From the NCBI RefSeq assembly GCF_005937185.1, contig NZ_VCNI01000001.1, forward strand, positions 1,546,657 through 1,610,656: 64,000 nt of DNA. Direction: 5' to 3'. Both the position numbers and the translations under genes were made by a program. This document shows, piece after piece, positions 44,597-54,342 of this stretch (position 1 is its first letter; each line of letters starts with the position of its first letter). The DNA comes from Flagellimonas algicola. Its GTDB lineage: Bacteria; Bacteroidota; Bacteroidia; Flavobacteriales; Flavobacteriaceae. The notes under the pieces are model-generated. The model did not search any database, was not told the origin of the DNA, and saw nothing but the letters and a program-made list of their open reading frames with translations.

Positions 44597-45613
44597 TTAA
44601 TCAAAATCAACCAGTGCCTTGATTACCCCATTGGCTGGATCTAACCACCCATCAAAATTGGCAATCATTTCTGTATAGGTTGCTTTATGGGTAATAAAAG
44701 AATCCAACGGAAATTTACCTTCCTCCAAAACACTAATTACATTTTCAAAATCTTCAATCGTTGCATTACGACTACATAAAATACTAGTCTCTTTAGAGTG
44801 TATTTTTGGGTGAGAATACACGAGTTCACCTTTAGAAAGTCCAACTAATACATACCTGCCACCATGTGCCATATATTCTATTCCGGATTCTAATGCTCCT
44901 TTATGGCCTGTTGCATCAAATACCACATTTGCCAAATCCCCATCGGTAATATCAAAGACATGCTGTGCGGCATGATTTCCTCCCAAAACCACATATTCCA
45001 CCCCTATGTTATTCTGGGCATAATCTAAACGTTGTTGATTCATATCGATTGCAATCACCTTACTTCCAGCTATTTGCGCTAACTTCATAATACCCAATCC
45101 AATAGGGCCACAACCAACAACCACAACCGTTTCTCCGGGTTTAAGGTTTGAACGACGAATAGCGTGTGCTCCAATAGCCAATGGCTCAACTATGGCCATT
45201 TGGTCATTGGTCAAATCACGGGCAGGTATCAATAAACTCACTGGTACAGCAATTCGTTGTTGCATGCCCCCATCGGTATGCACACCCAGCACTTGTAAAT
45301 TTGAGCAGCAATTGGTTTTCCCATTTCGGCAGGCATTACAATTACCGCAATTTACATAGGGCATTACGATTACATTATCACCTGTTTTTATCCCTTGTTC
45401 GTTTTTATCAATTTCTACCACCTGAGTTGCTAACTCATGACCCAATATTCTTGGGTAGGTAAAAAAGGGTTGATTCCCCGCATAGGCATGTAGGTCCGTA
45501 CCACAGATTCCGACCTTTTTTACTTCTAAAATGGCCTCAGTCGAACTTCTTGTCGGTTCTTTTTTTTCTTTGAGGATAAACTGGCCAGGGCTTTCGCAAA
45601 CAATATATTTCAT
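44597..45613 (-). CDS. zinc-dependent alcohol dehydrogenase
   Basis: A 338-residue medium-chain dehydrogenase. Catalytic zinc ligands lie in GICGTDLHAYAG and GHELATQVVE; the structural zinc Cys cluster is CGNCNACRNGKTNCC; the NAD-binding motif is VVVGCGPIGLGIMKLA. It is related to L-galactonate/threonine-3-dehydrogenase-like enzymes. In this setting a step after L-fucose oxidation (for example on a 2-keto-3-deoxy acid) is plausible but not provable. No lactonase or dehydratase gene of the pathway is in the window. Confidence 0.85.
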   Translation of the reverse strand: MKYIVCESPGQFILKEKKEPTRSSTEAILEVKKVGICGTDLHAYAGNQPFFTYPRILGHELATQVVEIDKNEQGIKTGDNVIVMPYVNCGNCNACRNGKTNCCSNLQVLGVHTDGGMQQRIAVPVSLLIPARDLTNDQMAIVEPLAIGAHAIRRSNLKPGETVVVVGCGPIGLGIMKLAQIAGSKVIAIDMNQQRLDYAQNNIGVEYVVLGGNHAAQHVFDITDGDLANVVFDATGHKGALESGIEYMAHGGRYVLVGLSKGELVYSHPKIHSKETSILCSRNATIEDFENVISVLEEGKFPLDSFITHKATYTEMIANFDGWLDPANGVIKALVDFD

Positions 45614-45705
45614 TAAAATTGATTAAAGACTCTTAGAAAGATAAGCCACTAAGGCATACCTGCTCCTTGATACCACCTACTTAAACGAATTAGTTTTTTT
45701 AATTA

Positions 45706-47253
45706 TCACAGGGAAATTTCCAATACGTGGGCATAATCTCCTGATTTGCCACTTAGACCTTTAACGGAAAGCCCAGCAGCGGTTTGCTCAAAAGCTATGG
45801 GAGCATCACTACCTAAAAGACGTATACTTTTTATTGTAAGGTCTTTTGCAAATTCGCTATCGCTACCCAAAGATTTGATGGTTATCCTATTGTTTTTTGG
45901 CCAGGCCAACATGGTGGCATAAAGCTTATTACCTTTCTTAGTAAAACGAATGTCCTCTCCTGTAAATTCTGTATTCTGGCTTTCAGAATGATGCCCTTTT
46001 TTAACTTCAGTGGGCCCTTCACCAAATGTTCTCCAGTACCGTGTACCGTATATTGCTTCGCCGTTTACGGCTAACCAATCTCCTATCTGTAAAAGAATTT
46101 TCGCCTGATCTTCCGGTATGGTACCATCGGCCTTAGGGCCAACATTCAGCAATAAATTCCCGTTTTTAGAAACAATATCCACCAAATCATCTATTAGTTG
46201 ATTGGCCGTTTTGGAGTCCCAGTCCGTTACATACGACCAAGAGTTTTTGCCAATGGAAGTATCAGTCTGCCAGGGCAATTTTCGAATACCTGGTAGTTTT
46301 CCTCGTTCTAAATCATAAATTACAGTTCCTTCTGGGAAAGCTTCATGCCCAAAATTCTTATCGTTGATGATTACTTCCTTATCCCATTCTGCTCCTTTAT
46401 TATAATAATAAGCCGCCAGTTTAGGTCTTAAATCGGCAAAATCATCGATATCAACATAAAAATCAAAATATAAGATATCAGGTTGGTAGTTATCTATTAG
46501 GTCTATGGTTCTGTTCCACCAGCGTTTCTTGAATTTTTCCGATACCGGCTCTGTTAGATCTTTACCCTTGCTTGAATACAAATCTGCGTATTCGGGATCC
46601 ATCGTATCAAACTTTTCCTTTTTATTATAAAAGGACCAGTTAAATGCAAAATGTGTTGATGCTCCCATTTTAAGTCCTTGCTTTCGGCCTTCTTCAAAAA
46701 GTTCGCCTAACACATCTCTTCCGGGCCCCATATCAAAAGAATTCCATCTTGTGGTATTTGACTTATACATTGCGAACCCGTCATGGTGATCCGCCACAGG
46801 AACAACATATCGTGCTCCGGATTTTTTGAAAAGGTCAACCCACGCTTTGGCTTCGAACTTTTCAGCCTTGAACATCGGTATGAAATCTTTGTAGCCAAAA
46901 ATCTTTTGGTCGCCCCACTTCTCTTTATGATGCAAATAGGTATCATTAGGACCTTCTTTGCCCAATTGTAGTTGAGCGGAAAAAGTAGCTGTATCCATAT
47001 ACATTTGACGCGGATACCACTCTGAACCAAATGCTGGAACCGAATAGGCCCCCCAGTGTATAAAAATGCCGAATTTATCATCGCTGAACCACTCCGGATC
47101 TTTGTAGTTTGCTTTTATAGATTCCCAATTGGGTTGGATTTTTGGGATGGTATCAGTAGCAATTGCTACGGTACTCCCTGTTCTCTTGTCTGTCTTGCAG
47201 TTGCAAAGGAACAGAATTGCTAAAAGCAAAAAAATTGGATTTCTCATGGTCAT
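45706..47253 (-). CDS. alpha-L-fucosidase, GH29 lipoprotein
   Basis: About 515 residues from the ATG at 47253 (or 47247, MRNPIF): lipoprotein signal FLLLAILFLCNC, then a GH29 (beta/alpha)8 catalytic domain. FGIFIHWGAYSVPAFGSEWY and VADHHDGFAMYKSN are family signatures, the nucleophile Asp lies in PDILYFDFYVD, and NGNLLLNVGPKADG marks the domain end; a beta-sandwich follows. It releases L-fucose at or outside the cell surface. An earlier start 26 codons upstream lacks a signal peptide. The next gene on this strand is the alcohol dehydrogenase, 92 bp on. Confidence 0.92.
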   Translation of the reverse strand: MTMRNPIFLLLAILFLCNCKTDKRTGSTVAIATDTIPKIQPNWESIKANYKDPEWFSDDKFGIFIHWGAYSVPAFGSEWYPRQMYMDTATFSAQLQLGKEGPNDTYLHHKEKWGDQKIFGYKDFIPMFKAEKFEAKAWVDLFKKSGARYVVPVADHHDGFAMYKSNTTRWNSFDMGPGRDVLGELFEEGRKQGLKMGASTHFAFNWSFYNKKEKFDTMDPEYADLYSSKGKDLTEPVSEKFKKRWWNRTIDLIDNYQPDILYFDFYVDIDDFADLRPKLAAYYYNKGAEWDKEVIINDKNFGHEAFPEGTVIYDLERGKLPGIRKLPWQTDTSIGKNSWSYVTDWDSKTANQLIDDLVDIVSKNGNLLLNVGPKADGTIPEDQAKILLQIGDWLAVNGEAIYGTRYWRTFGEGPTEVKKGHHSESQNTEFTGEDIRFTKKGNKLYATMLAWPKNNRITIKSLGSDSEFAKDLTIKSIRLLGSDAPIAFEQTAAGLSVKGLSGKSGDYAHVLEISL

Positions 47254-47703
47254 AACATGGCATGTATTAATGGTTAAGGCACTATTTGCCGGAAGTCTAA
47301 ATTCCCGTTTTTCGTCCCATTTGCCTACCAAAGATGTTCTAATGTATAGAACAAATGGTCATTTTACCTTGCTTTATTTTCCTCTGAAATAGGCTTTTTA
47401 ATTCTTTTTAATGATTCATCTTAACGCATGACATCTTTAACATGAAAAGGTATTGTCCAATGGTCAAGGCAAAAAAATGTGATCAGAATTTTGTTAAGAA
47501 TTCGGTTCGTTGCTTTTTACTATCACATATGATCAAACCTGCACCTGTAATGTTTTATCCGCTTCCATAAAAACAATCATTTCTTAATTTTAACTGGTAT
47601 GTGAAAAGAGTTGTGACTAAGCCCATTTTTATTCGTATTCAACTTTTTCATTATAAAAATGTACAGAAGAATTTACTTCCTTTCTTGTAATTGACTATAC
47701 CGC
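47254..47703. other. 450-bp divergent promoter region
   Basis: Between the divergent fucosidase and sulfatase genes. No protein-like frame or tRNA. It must hold both promoters, and possibly the HTCS operator, but I could not identify a convincing element. Confidence 0.5.
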
Positions 47704-49101
47704 ATGAAAGCAAACTTGAACCATTTTGTCGCGCAAATAATTGGTTTTTTAACCATCCTTCCATTAACTGGACAAGTAGAAAAACCAAATATCATTGTAA
47801 TTCTAACCGATGATCAAGGCTGGGCCGATGTTGGTTTTAATGGAGCAACAGATATTCCCACGCCAAATTTAGATCGTTTGGCTGCTGAGGGTGTTATATT
47901 TTCCAACGGGTATGTATCCCACCCTTATTGCAGTCCTTCTAGGGCGGGATTGTTAACCGGTCGGTATCAAGCCCGTTTTGGGCATGATTGCAACATGCCC
48001 TATGATACTGAAAATGATGCTACCATTGGTACACCACTTTCCGAAAAAATGATTTCAGAGGCTTTAAAGGAACAAGGGTATCGAACAGGCGCAATCGGTA
48101 AATGGCATGTAGGTGACCACCCTGACCTGCATCCAACAAAACAAGGTTTTGACCATTGGTTTGGTTTTCCCGGTGGTGGAATGAACTATTGGGGAAAACC
48201 CAATGGTCCGTTACGGACAGTTTTTAGAAATGGAGCACCCGTAGCCCAAAACAAACTTCATTATCTCACTGATGATTTTACCAATGAGACCATCGATTTT
48301 ATAAATAAAAATGACAACAGACCCTTTTTTATCTATCTCGCTTACAACGCACCGCATGCACCGGACCATGCTACTGAACAATACCTAAAAAACACCGAGC
48401 ATATTGAATATGCAGGAAGAAGTATATATGCTGCCATGGTCAATGCCGTTGACGCAGGTGTTGGGAAAATTGATTCTACCTTGACTGCCAACGGAATTAA
48501 AGAAAATACGATTTTGGTTTTCTTGAGCGATAATGGCGGAAGAATGGAACATGCGGACAATAGACCCAATAGAGGGCATAAAGGCATGCTATTTGAAGGC
48601 GGAATTAAGGTGCCGTTCTTCATAACCTGGCCCAAGCATCTGAAAAAAGCAATGCGATATGAGAGTGTAGTTAGTTCACTTGACCTTTTTCCAACTTTTT
48701 TAGAAGCTGCCGGCACCGATCCTAAAACGGAGAAACAGCTCGATGGTACTAGTCTACTACCCTATTTATCTGGAGAAAACACAGCTAACCCGCATGAAAA
48801 ATTGTTCTGGCGTTCAGTTGGCGGCTTTGAATATGCCGTTCGGGAGGGTAATTTCAAACTTTACAAAAGTGCTTATAAGGGTAAAAAAATGCTCTTTGAT
48901 TTAAAGAATGACCCCTACGAACGTACCGATATTGCAGAAAGGCATCCAAATGTAATTGCTAAATTGGAAAAGGCCTACTTGGAATGGGATAGTAAAAACC
49001 TATCTCCCGGATGGCTAGACCCGCACCAAGAAAATGTGCTTAAAGAAGAGAAAAAATGGGAAAGTGATAGGGCAAAATCATTGAAATCTGAAGAGAAATA
49101 A
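47704..49101 (+). CDS. formylglycine-dependent sulfatase (S1), secreted
   Basis: A 465-residue S1 sulfatase with a Sec signal peptide ending near LPLTGQ. Cys76 in CSPSRAGLLTGRY is the formylglycine residue; VILTDDQGWADVG and LSDNGGRME provide metal ligands, and GKWHVGDHPDLHP follows. Compact, without a C-terminal extension, and so a different subfamily from its neighbours. First of a tandem pair; the next sulfatase begins 3 bp after its stop, so both act in one degradation step series. Confidence 0.93.
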   Translation: MKANLNHFVAQIIGFLTILPLTGQVEKPNIIVILTDDQGWADVGFNGATDIPTPNLDRLAAEGVIFSNGYVSHPYCSPSRAGLLTGRYQARFGHDCNMPYDTENDATIGTPLSEKMISEALKEQGYRTGAIGKWHVGDHPDLHPTKQGFDHWFGFPGGGMNYWGKPNGPLRTVFRNGAPVAQNKLHYLTDDFTNETIDFINKNDNRPFFIYLAYNAPHAPDHATEQYLKNTEHIEYAGRSIYAAMVNAVDAGVGKIDSTLTANGIKENTILVFLSDNGGRMEHADNRPNRGHKGMLFEGGIKVPFFITWPKHLKKAMRYESVVSSLDLFPTFLEAAGTDPKTEKQLDGTSLLPYLSGENTANPHEKLFWRSVGGFEYAVREGNFKLYKSAYKGKKMLFDLKNDPYERTDIAERHPNVIAKLEKAYLEWDSKNLSPGWLDPHQENVLKEEKKWESDRAKSLKSEEK

Positions 49102-49104
49102 CAT

Positions 49105-50820
49105 ATGAAGATATTAGGATCTGATAGAAAGCAACTACATTTTTTTAATGCCAAGGTTATGAATTTGGTGCTTTCAACTGTACTCTGTTTAATCGCATTA
49201 GCAAACGCGATGGCTCAAGGCCAACCAAACTTTATTTTTATTCTAACAGATGACCAAACTTACGGTATGATGGGCTGCACTGGCAATGACATTGTACAGA
49301 CTCCCCATTTAGACCAACTTGCAAAAGATGGTGTGTTGTTTACCAATGCCCATATAACCAGTGCTATTTGTACCCCCAGCCGAACAAGTATTTTAACCAG
49401 CCAATTTGAACGTAAGCACGGGATTAATTTTAATTCGGGAACGAGTTTGTCTATAGAAGGTTGGCAAAATACGTATCCGATGGTCATGAGAACAAATGGC
49501 TACTACACGGGTTGGATTGGCAAAAACCACGTGCCCATTGGCCAAGGTGGCTACGCCAGCGGTGTTATGGAAAAAAGTTTTGATTATTGGTATGCAGGCC
49601 ATGGACATCTTCGGTTCTATCCCAAAGAAATACATCACATTTTTAACCATGCCAACGCTGACACCCAGGCAGAAATAATTGGTGAGGGCATTCAAGATTT
49701 TCTTTCGAACGAACAAAAATTGCAAGGTGCCGTCAAATTTTTAGACCAGCGTCCCAAGGATAAACCTTTTATGCTTTCCGTGAATTTTAACCTTCCGCAT
49801 GGTGCTAGCACCTCTACAATGGAAATGCGTGACACCGATGATGATTTGTATAAAACATGGTATAGAGACATGGAAATCCCGCTTCCCAAAAATTATGTGG
49901 CAAAAAAGGACATAAAAACACCTAAGCTTCCCTTAGAAATACATCGTACTGAGGACCGACAAGTGGGATACGATTATGTGAATGAGCCTGAAACACTAAA
50001 GGAACGATACATTAGACAACTACAAGCCATGACGGGCATTGATCGTTTAGTGGGCCAACTTAGACAAACCTTAAAAAATCAAAAATTAGATAATAACACG
50101 GTGATTATCTTCACCGCTGATCACGGCCTTTTTATGGGTCAATTTGGCTTAGGTGGAAAAGCGTTCTGCTATGAAATCACCACCCGTGTACCCATGATTA
50201 TCTTCGACCCGTATTCAAAAAAGTCGACCCGTAACAAAACTTCCGATGCCTTGGTCCAAAGTATCGATATTGCTCCAACGATATTGACTATGGCCGGTAT
50301 TCCAATTCCGAGCACCTATCAAGGAAAAACCCTTACTGAAGTACTTTCAGGTTCCATAGCCGACCCAAGACATTATCTTTATACGGAAAACCTGTGGTCC
50401 ACACAGTTTGGCAATCCAAGATGTGAATCGGTGCAAGACAAAAACTGGAAATACATTCGCTATTATAAGAATGAGAATCTGTCGGCTTCAAAAAAAATTA
50501 AAACCGCCAAGGAGATGGGCATTAATTTGACGAGCATGCTCTATAAAGTCCATGATCCCGACATTGCATTATATCGCCATTTTATAGAAGCCCCTTTGCA
50601 AGGAGAGGCCGCCGTTTATGAAGAGCTTTTCGACCTTAAAAATGATGCACAAGAGACTACCAATCTAGCAAATGAAACAGGTCACAAAGACATATTGGAA
50701 AAAATGAGAAAAATTTGGGTCAATGAAATTAATAATGCGCGGGGTGCAGAACCACCACAAGTGCTAAGGTACACCACCGACAGTGAGTCTGAACGCGGAG
50801 TAATTATCGAACCAAAATGA
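49105..50820 (+). CDS. formylglycine-dependent sulfatase (S1), secreted
   Basis: A 571-residue S1 sulfatase; the ATG at 49159 (MNLVLSTVLCLIALANAMAQ) gives a proper signal peptide and may be the real start. Cys89 in CTPSRTSILTSQF is the formylglycine residue, with FILTDDQTYGMMG and FTADHGLFMGQFG as metal-binding segments. Residues 170-330 contain a long insertion including HHIFNHANADTQAE. Subfamily differs from the other three in the cluster, consistent with distinct sulfate positions. Confidence 0.92.
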   Translation: MKILGSDRKQLHFFNAKVMNLVLSTVLCLIALANAMAQGQPNFIFILTDDQTYGMMGCTGNDIVQTPHLDQLAKDGVLFTNAHITSAICTPSRTSILTSQFERKHGINFNSGTSLSIEGWQNTYPMVMRTNGYYTGWIGKNHVPIGQGGYASGVMEKSFDYWYAGHGHLRFYPKEIHHIFNHANADTQAEIIGEGIQDFLSNEQKLQGAVKFLDQRPKDKPFMLSVNFNLPHGASTSTMEMRDTDDDLYKTWYRDMEIPLPKNYVAKKDIKTPKLPLEIHRTEDRQVGYDYVNEPETLKERYIRQLQAMTGIDRLVGQLRQTLKNQKLDNNTVIIFTADHGLFMGQFGLGGKAFCYEITTRVPMIIFDPYSKKSTRNKTSDALVQSIDIAPTILTMAGIPIPSTYQGKTLTEVLSGSIADPRHYLYTENLWSTQFGNPRCESVQDKNWKYIRYYKNENLSASKKIKTAKEMGINLTSMLYKVHDPDIALYRHFIEAPLQGEAAVYEELFDLKNDAQETTNLANETGHKDILEKMRKIWVNEINNARGAEPPQVLRYTTDSESERGVIIEPK

Positions 50821-51083
50821 AACAGCCAGCAGATGAAGCTTTAGGGGTGATTGGCAATAATTGAAGATGCATTTTATCAGCAAGCAATTTTTGGATTGCT
50901 AAAAAGAAAAAAGAATGAACAACCAATACAAGAACCAGATTCAAGGATCTTACGAGGCTATCATGGTCAGCAATAGAACTTCCAGAGATTGGGGGATGAA
51001 AAAACCTTACTAAAGCAACAAAAAGACCCTTATAATTGAACACTGCGGGATGGTCTCTCTAAATTGTAATCTGTAATTCAAAA
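50821..51083. other. 263-bp spacer, possibly a gene remnant
   Basis: Short protein-like pieces in different frames (AIIEDAFYQQAIFGLLKRKK near 50855, then GDEKTLLKQQKDPYN near 50993) are interrupted by stops. It may be eroded coding DNA. No regulatory element recognised. Confidence 0.35.
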
Positions 51084-52853
51084 ATGAGAATTTTAGGTAT
51101 TTATCTGCTATTTTTTGCCATTAGCGGTACAGTTTCAAACATAACGGCCCAAAAACAGCCCAATGTAATATTGGTGTTGACCGATGACCAAGGTATTGGA
51201 GATTTGGGTGCCCATGGCAATCCGTGGATTAAAACGCCAAACATTGATAAGTTTTATAAGGAATCTGTTCGGATGACCGACTTTCATGTAAGTCCACTGT
51301 GTACCCCGACCAGAGCTGCAATTATGACTGGGCGCTACCCAATTAATAATGGCGCTTGGGCCACTTTTAAGGGGAGGGATGCTCTATCAAACGCCACCAC
51401 CATGGCAGATATGTTTAAACAGAACGGCTACAAAACCGCCTTATTTGGCAAATGGCATTTGGGTGACAATTACCCCAACAGGCCCACAGATAGTGGCTTT
51501 GAGATAGCGGTACATCACCTTGCTGGTGGGGTGGGTGAACTATCGGATTATTGGGGCAACAGTTATTTTGACGATGTCTATTTTGTAAATAACGAACCCA
51601 AACAATTTAAGGGATATTGCACTGATGTTTGGTTTAATGAAACAATAAAATTTATTGACCAAAACAAAGACGAACCTTTTTTTATTTACCTATCCACCAA
51701 TGCCCCGCACGACCCGCTAATAGTTGCTGAAGAATATGCAAAACCCTACCAACATTTAGAAGGTAAAGAAATCATAAGTGCAAACTTATACGGAATGATT
51801 GCCAATATTGATGAAAACTTTGGAAAGCTTCGTGAGTATTTAGAAGATTCGGATTTAGAAGACAACACCATTCTCATTTTTATGACTGATAATGGTACTC
51901 GTTTTGGGTACAGTCCTGATGGTAAATTTGGATATAACAAAGGTTTTGAGGGAATAAAAGGAGATAAATTGGAAGGTGGCCATAGAGTTCCCTTTTTCAT
52001 CCGTTGGCCCGAAGGGAAAATAAATGGAGGTACAGACCTGAAAGCCTTAACGGCCCATGTTGACATTGTACCAACATTAGCAGGCTTGTGTGAACTCAAC
52101 ATACCGGAGTCCATGCACCCAGATGGCATTGATTTTTCACCACTATTGTTTAAAGCGAATAAAAACTTAATAGAGCGTTCTGTTTTTATGCACAGTAGAC
52201 AAGACTGGCGACCACCTAAAGATGTGATGGAAACTTGTATTCTAAAAGATAAATGGCGGTTATTGCATGGAAAACAGTTGTACAATATTGAAAATGACCC
52301 CAAACAACAACAGGACCTTTCTGAAGACCATCCTGAAATAGTGTCCCAATTACTAGAGGAAAATGCTGCTTTTTTAAAAGAAACAAAAGAAAATAGCGAG
52401 TACTATGAATTGCCCTTGGCTATTGCTGGCCACGAAGCTCAACAGGAATTAACATTTACTATTCAGCACGCCATAGGCGAAGATGGTGGTATTTGGAAAA
52501 CCGAGCAGGTAGCAGCAGGTATCAAAAATAAAAATAATACCCATGCCCTCGAAATTGCCAAGAAAGGTACATACATCATTTCCTGCCGTAGGTGGCCCAA
52601 AGAACACCCTGGGCCAATTTTAGGTTTGCCTTTACAAACCAGATCGGACGATTTTGCATATAAAGCTATTACACCGGAAAAAGTACGAATACAAATTGCC
52701 AATCTAATCTTGGAAAAGGAGATAGTACCTGGTGATTTGGAAGTAATTTTTAATGTTGAACTCGATAAAGGGAAAACCTTATTGATCAATGATTTTTTGG
52801 AGGATGATAATAGCTATGGGGTGTATTACACCTATGTTAAAAGAGAGCAATAA
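51084..52853 (+). CDS. formylglycine-dependent sulfatase (S1), secreted
   Basis: A 589-residue S1 sulfatase with a signal peptide ending near SNITAQ. Cys73 in CTPTRAAIMTGRYP is the expected formylglycine residue; the Ser of the usual CxPSR is Thr, which formylglycine-generating enzyme tolerates. VLTDDQGIGDLG, GKWHLGDNYPNRP and MTDNGTRFG are the other motifs. HGNPWIKTPNID and the extra C-terminal beta domain (about 450-589) match the sulfatase at 39659, so the two are probably paralogues. Convergent with the membrane-regulator candidate, 18 bp away. Confidence 0.93.
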   Translation: MRILGIYLLFFAISGTVSNITAQKQPNVILVLTDDQGIGDLGAHGNPWIKTPNIDKFYKESVRMTDFHVSPLCTPTRAAIMTGRYPINNGAWATFKGRDALSNATTMADMFKQNGYKTALFGKWHLGDNYPNRPTDSGFEIAVHHLAGGVGELSDYWGNSYFDDVYFVNNEPKQFKGYCTDVWFNETIKFIDQNKDEPFFIYLSTNAPHDPLIVAEEYAKPYQHLEGKEIISANLYGMIANIDENFGKLREYLEDSDLEDNTILIFMTDNGTRFGYSPDGKFGYNKGFEGIKGDKLEGGHRVPFFIRWPEGKINGGTDLKALTAHVDIVPTLAGLCELNIPESMHPDGIDFSPLLFKANKNLIERSVFMHSRQDWRPPKDVMETCILKDKWRLLHGKQLYNIENDPKQQQDLSEDHPEIVSQLLEENAAFLKETKENSEYYELPLAIAGHEAQQELTFTIQHAIGEDGGIWKTEQVAAGIKNKNNTHALEIAKKGTYIISCRRWPKEHPGPILGLPLQTRSDDFAYKAITPEKVRIQIANLILEKEIVPGDLEVIFNVELDKGKTLLINDFLEDDNSYGVYYTYVKREQ

Positions 52854-52871
52854 AAATATTTCTGTAGAAAC

Positions 52872-54158
52872 TTACTCGTCAAAATCATCAAAAAATTCAC
52901 GCTGCGTTGTACCGTCTTTTAATCGAACGTAATCTAAGATGCCTGAGCCTTTAAACACATGTTCAATACCTACAATTGATCCATTTTTGCCTTCGTAAAT
53001 GTCCGAATAAATTAATTGGTCGTTTATAAATACATAGACTTTTTGATTTTTCACTTCTAGTCTCAAAATATTCCAGCGTTCATCAAGAAAAGTTAAGCCT
53101 TCAAGGTTTTCTTTAGCACCGGTCACTTCGGTTTCTCCTATTTTTATTCCAGAATAACCGGAGCATCCTGTTTCCATCAACTTCAAATAAACTAGATTTT
53201 CTTCTCCATACAGTCGAGTAATGAAATCGTAACAAGTAATTCCGCCGGTCTCTTTTGAGTTTTTGAATCTCACTTCCATTTCGAAATTATCACCATCAAC
53301 TCCAAACCTATTAAAAAAGCGATGCGTGGTATAGTACACTGATTTGACATCGTAACCGTTTTTAATTAACGAGTCCGAAGGGTAGGTCATATAACCTAAT
53401 TTTTTGGCGGGAGGCAATTCATTATCAAGCCAAAGCTTCAATTTAGCTTCGTAATTTAAATAACTGTCCCAATTATCAGAGGTTGCCAATATACTTCGTG
53501 TTGCAAGTATGCGCCTGTTATTTAGAAGTTTTATGTTGTAATACCCAGGAATTTGATAAGTGTAGTTGTATAGAAATTGTTCTTTATTCAATTTGAATAC
53601 TTGTTGCCCATATACCGGATGTTTAAAATCAAAGTCGATATAAGAACTGTCGTTGCGCTGTGTTTCAATATTATAACTTACCGAAGCGGTATACGGTACG
53701 GAACCACCTCCATCTTTCAATTCAAAAGAAAAGGGCGATGTTTCGTCTAGGGTAGCTTGCAGGTTATTCGAGATAAAACTTTGTACCAACACCCAAATCA
53801 GCACTAGCCCCAAGGACAATAGTCCCGCCAACTTCAACATCTTATAATTTTTAGGTTGAGGCTCGGTTTCACTTCCTACTTTCTCCTTATAAAAAGCACT
53901 AAAAGCCATCCAATCTGTATAACCCAAGTATTTTGCCAAAGCATCTTTTGTTGCACGCTGTGGATTATAAAATTTGCTGTACTCTATCTTTCCAAAAAGT
54001 CGCTTTAGGGTATGTGGACTAATCGAAATATTTGAAGCCTCAGAAATTATTTTAGACAATCGAATAAATTGGGGTTCTCGCCAAAATTCGGATTTTTCCC
54101 AATTTAGTTTTTGCTCAATTTGGTTTAAGCAATATTTCAACCGTTCGTTGTCCTTCAT
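52872..54158 (-). CDS. membrane one-component regulator candidate: HTH-like domain + TM + LamG-like domain
   Basis: A 428-residue protein. Residues 1-95 are helical and cytoplasmic; ISPHTLKRLFGKIEY and ATKDALAKYLGYTDWMAF form a motif seen in Bacteroidota regulators that looks HTH-like. One membrane helix follows (KLAGLLSLGLVLIWVLVQSF, about 107-126), then a periplasmic part (about 135-240, beta-rich) and a LamG/concanavalin-like domain (about 265-425) with NILRLEVKNQKVYVFINDQL. Most likely it binds glycan outside and DNA inside, but this is inference; I know of no characterised member. Confidence 0.7.
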   Translation of the reverse strand: MKDNERLKYCLNQIEQKLNWEKSEFWREPQFIRLSKIISEASNISISPHTLKRLFGKIEYSKFYNPQRATKDALAKYLGYTDWMAFSAFYKEKVGSETEPQPKNYKMLKLAGLLSLGLVLIWVLVQSFISNNLQATLDETSPFSFELKDGGGSVPYTASVSYNIETQRNDSSYIDFDFKHPVYGQQVFKLNKEQFLYNYTYQIPGYYNIKLLNNRRILATRSILATSDNWDSYLNYEAKLKLWLDNELPPAKKLGYMTYPSDSLIKNGYDVKSVYYTTHRFFNRFGVDGDNFEMEVRFKNSKETGGITCYDFITRLYGEENLVYLKLMETGCSGYSGIKIGETEVTGAKENLEGLTFLDERWNILRLEVKNQKVYVFINDQLIYSDIYEGKNGSIVGIEHVFKGSGILDYVRLKDGTTQREFFDDFDE

Positions 54159-54342
54159 TCTAGTTATTCAAAATGTATTCAAAACTCTGCACAAGGTCTG
54201 AACATTGATTTTATTGGCTGTAGCAAGGATTATTCCTAATATAGTAACACTAAAAATATGAAATCCCTGATTTTAAAATTCAATTAAGAAACCTTGAGTT
54301 TCATCATATTAAAATACGATAATCCGCAACAAACCTAAAAGA

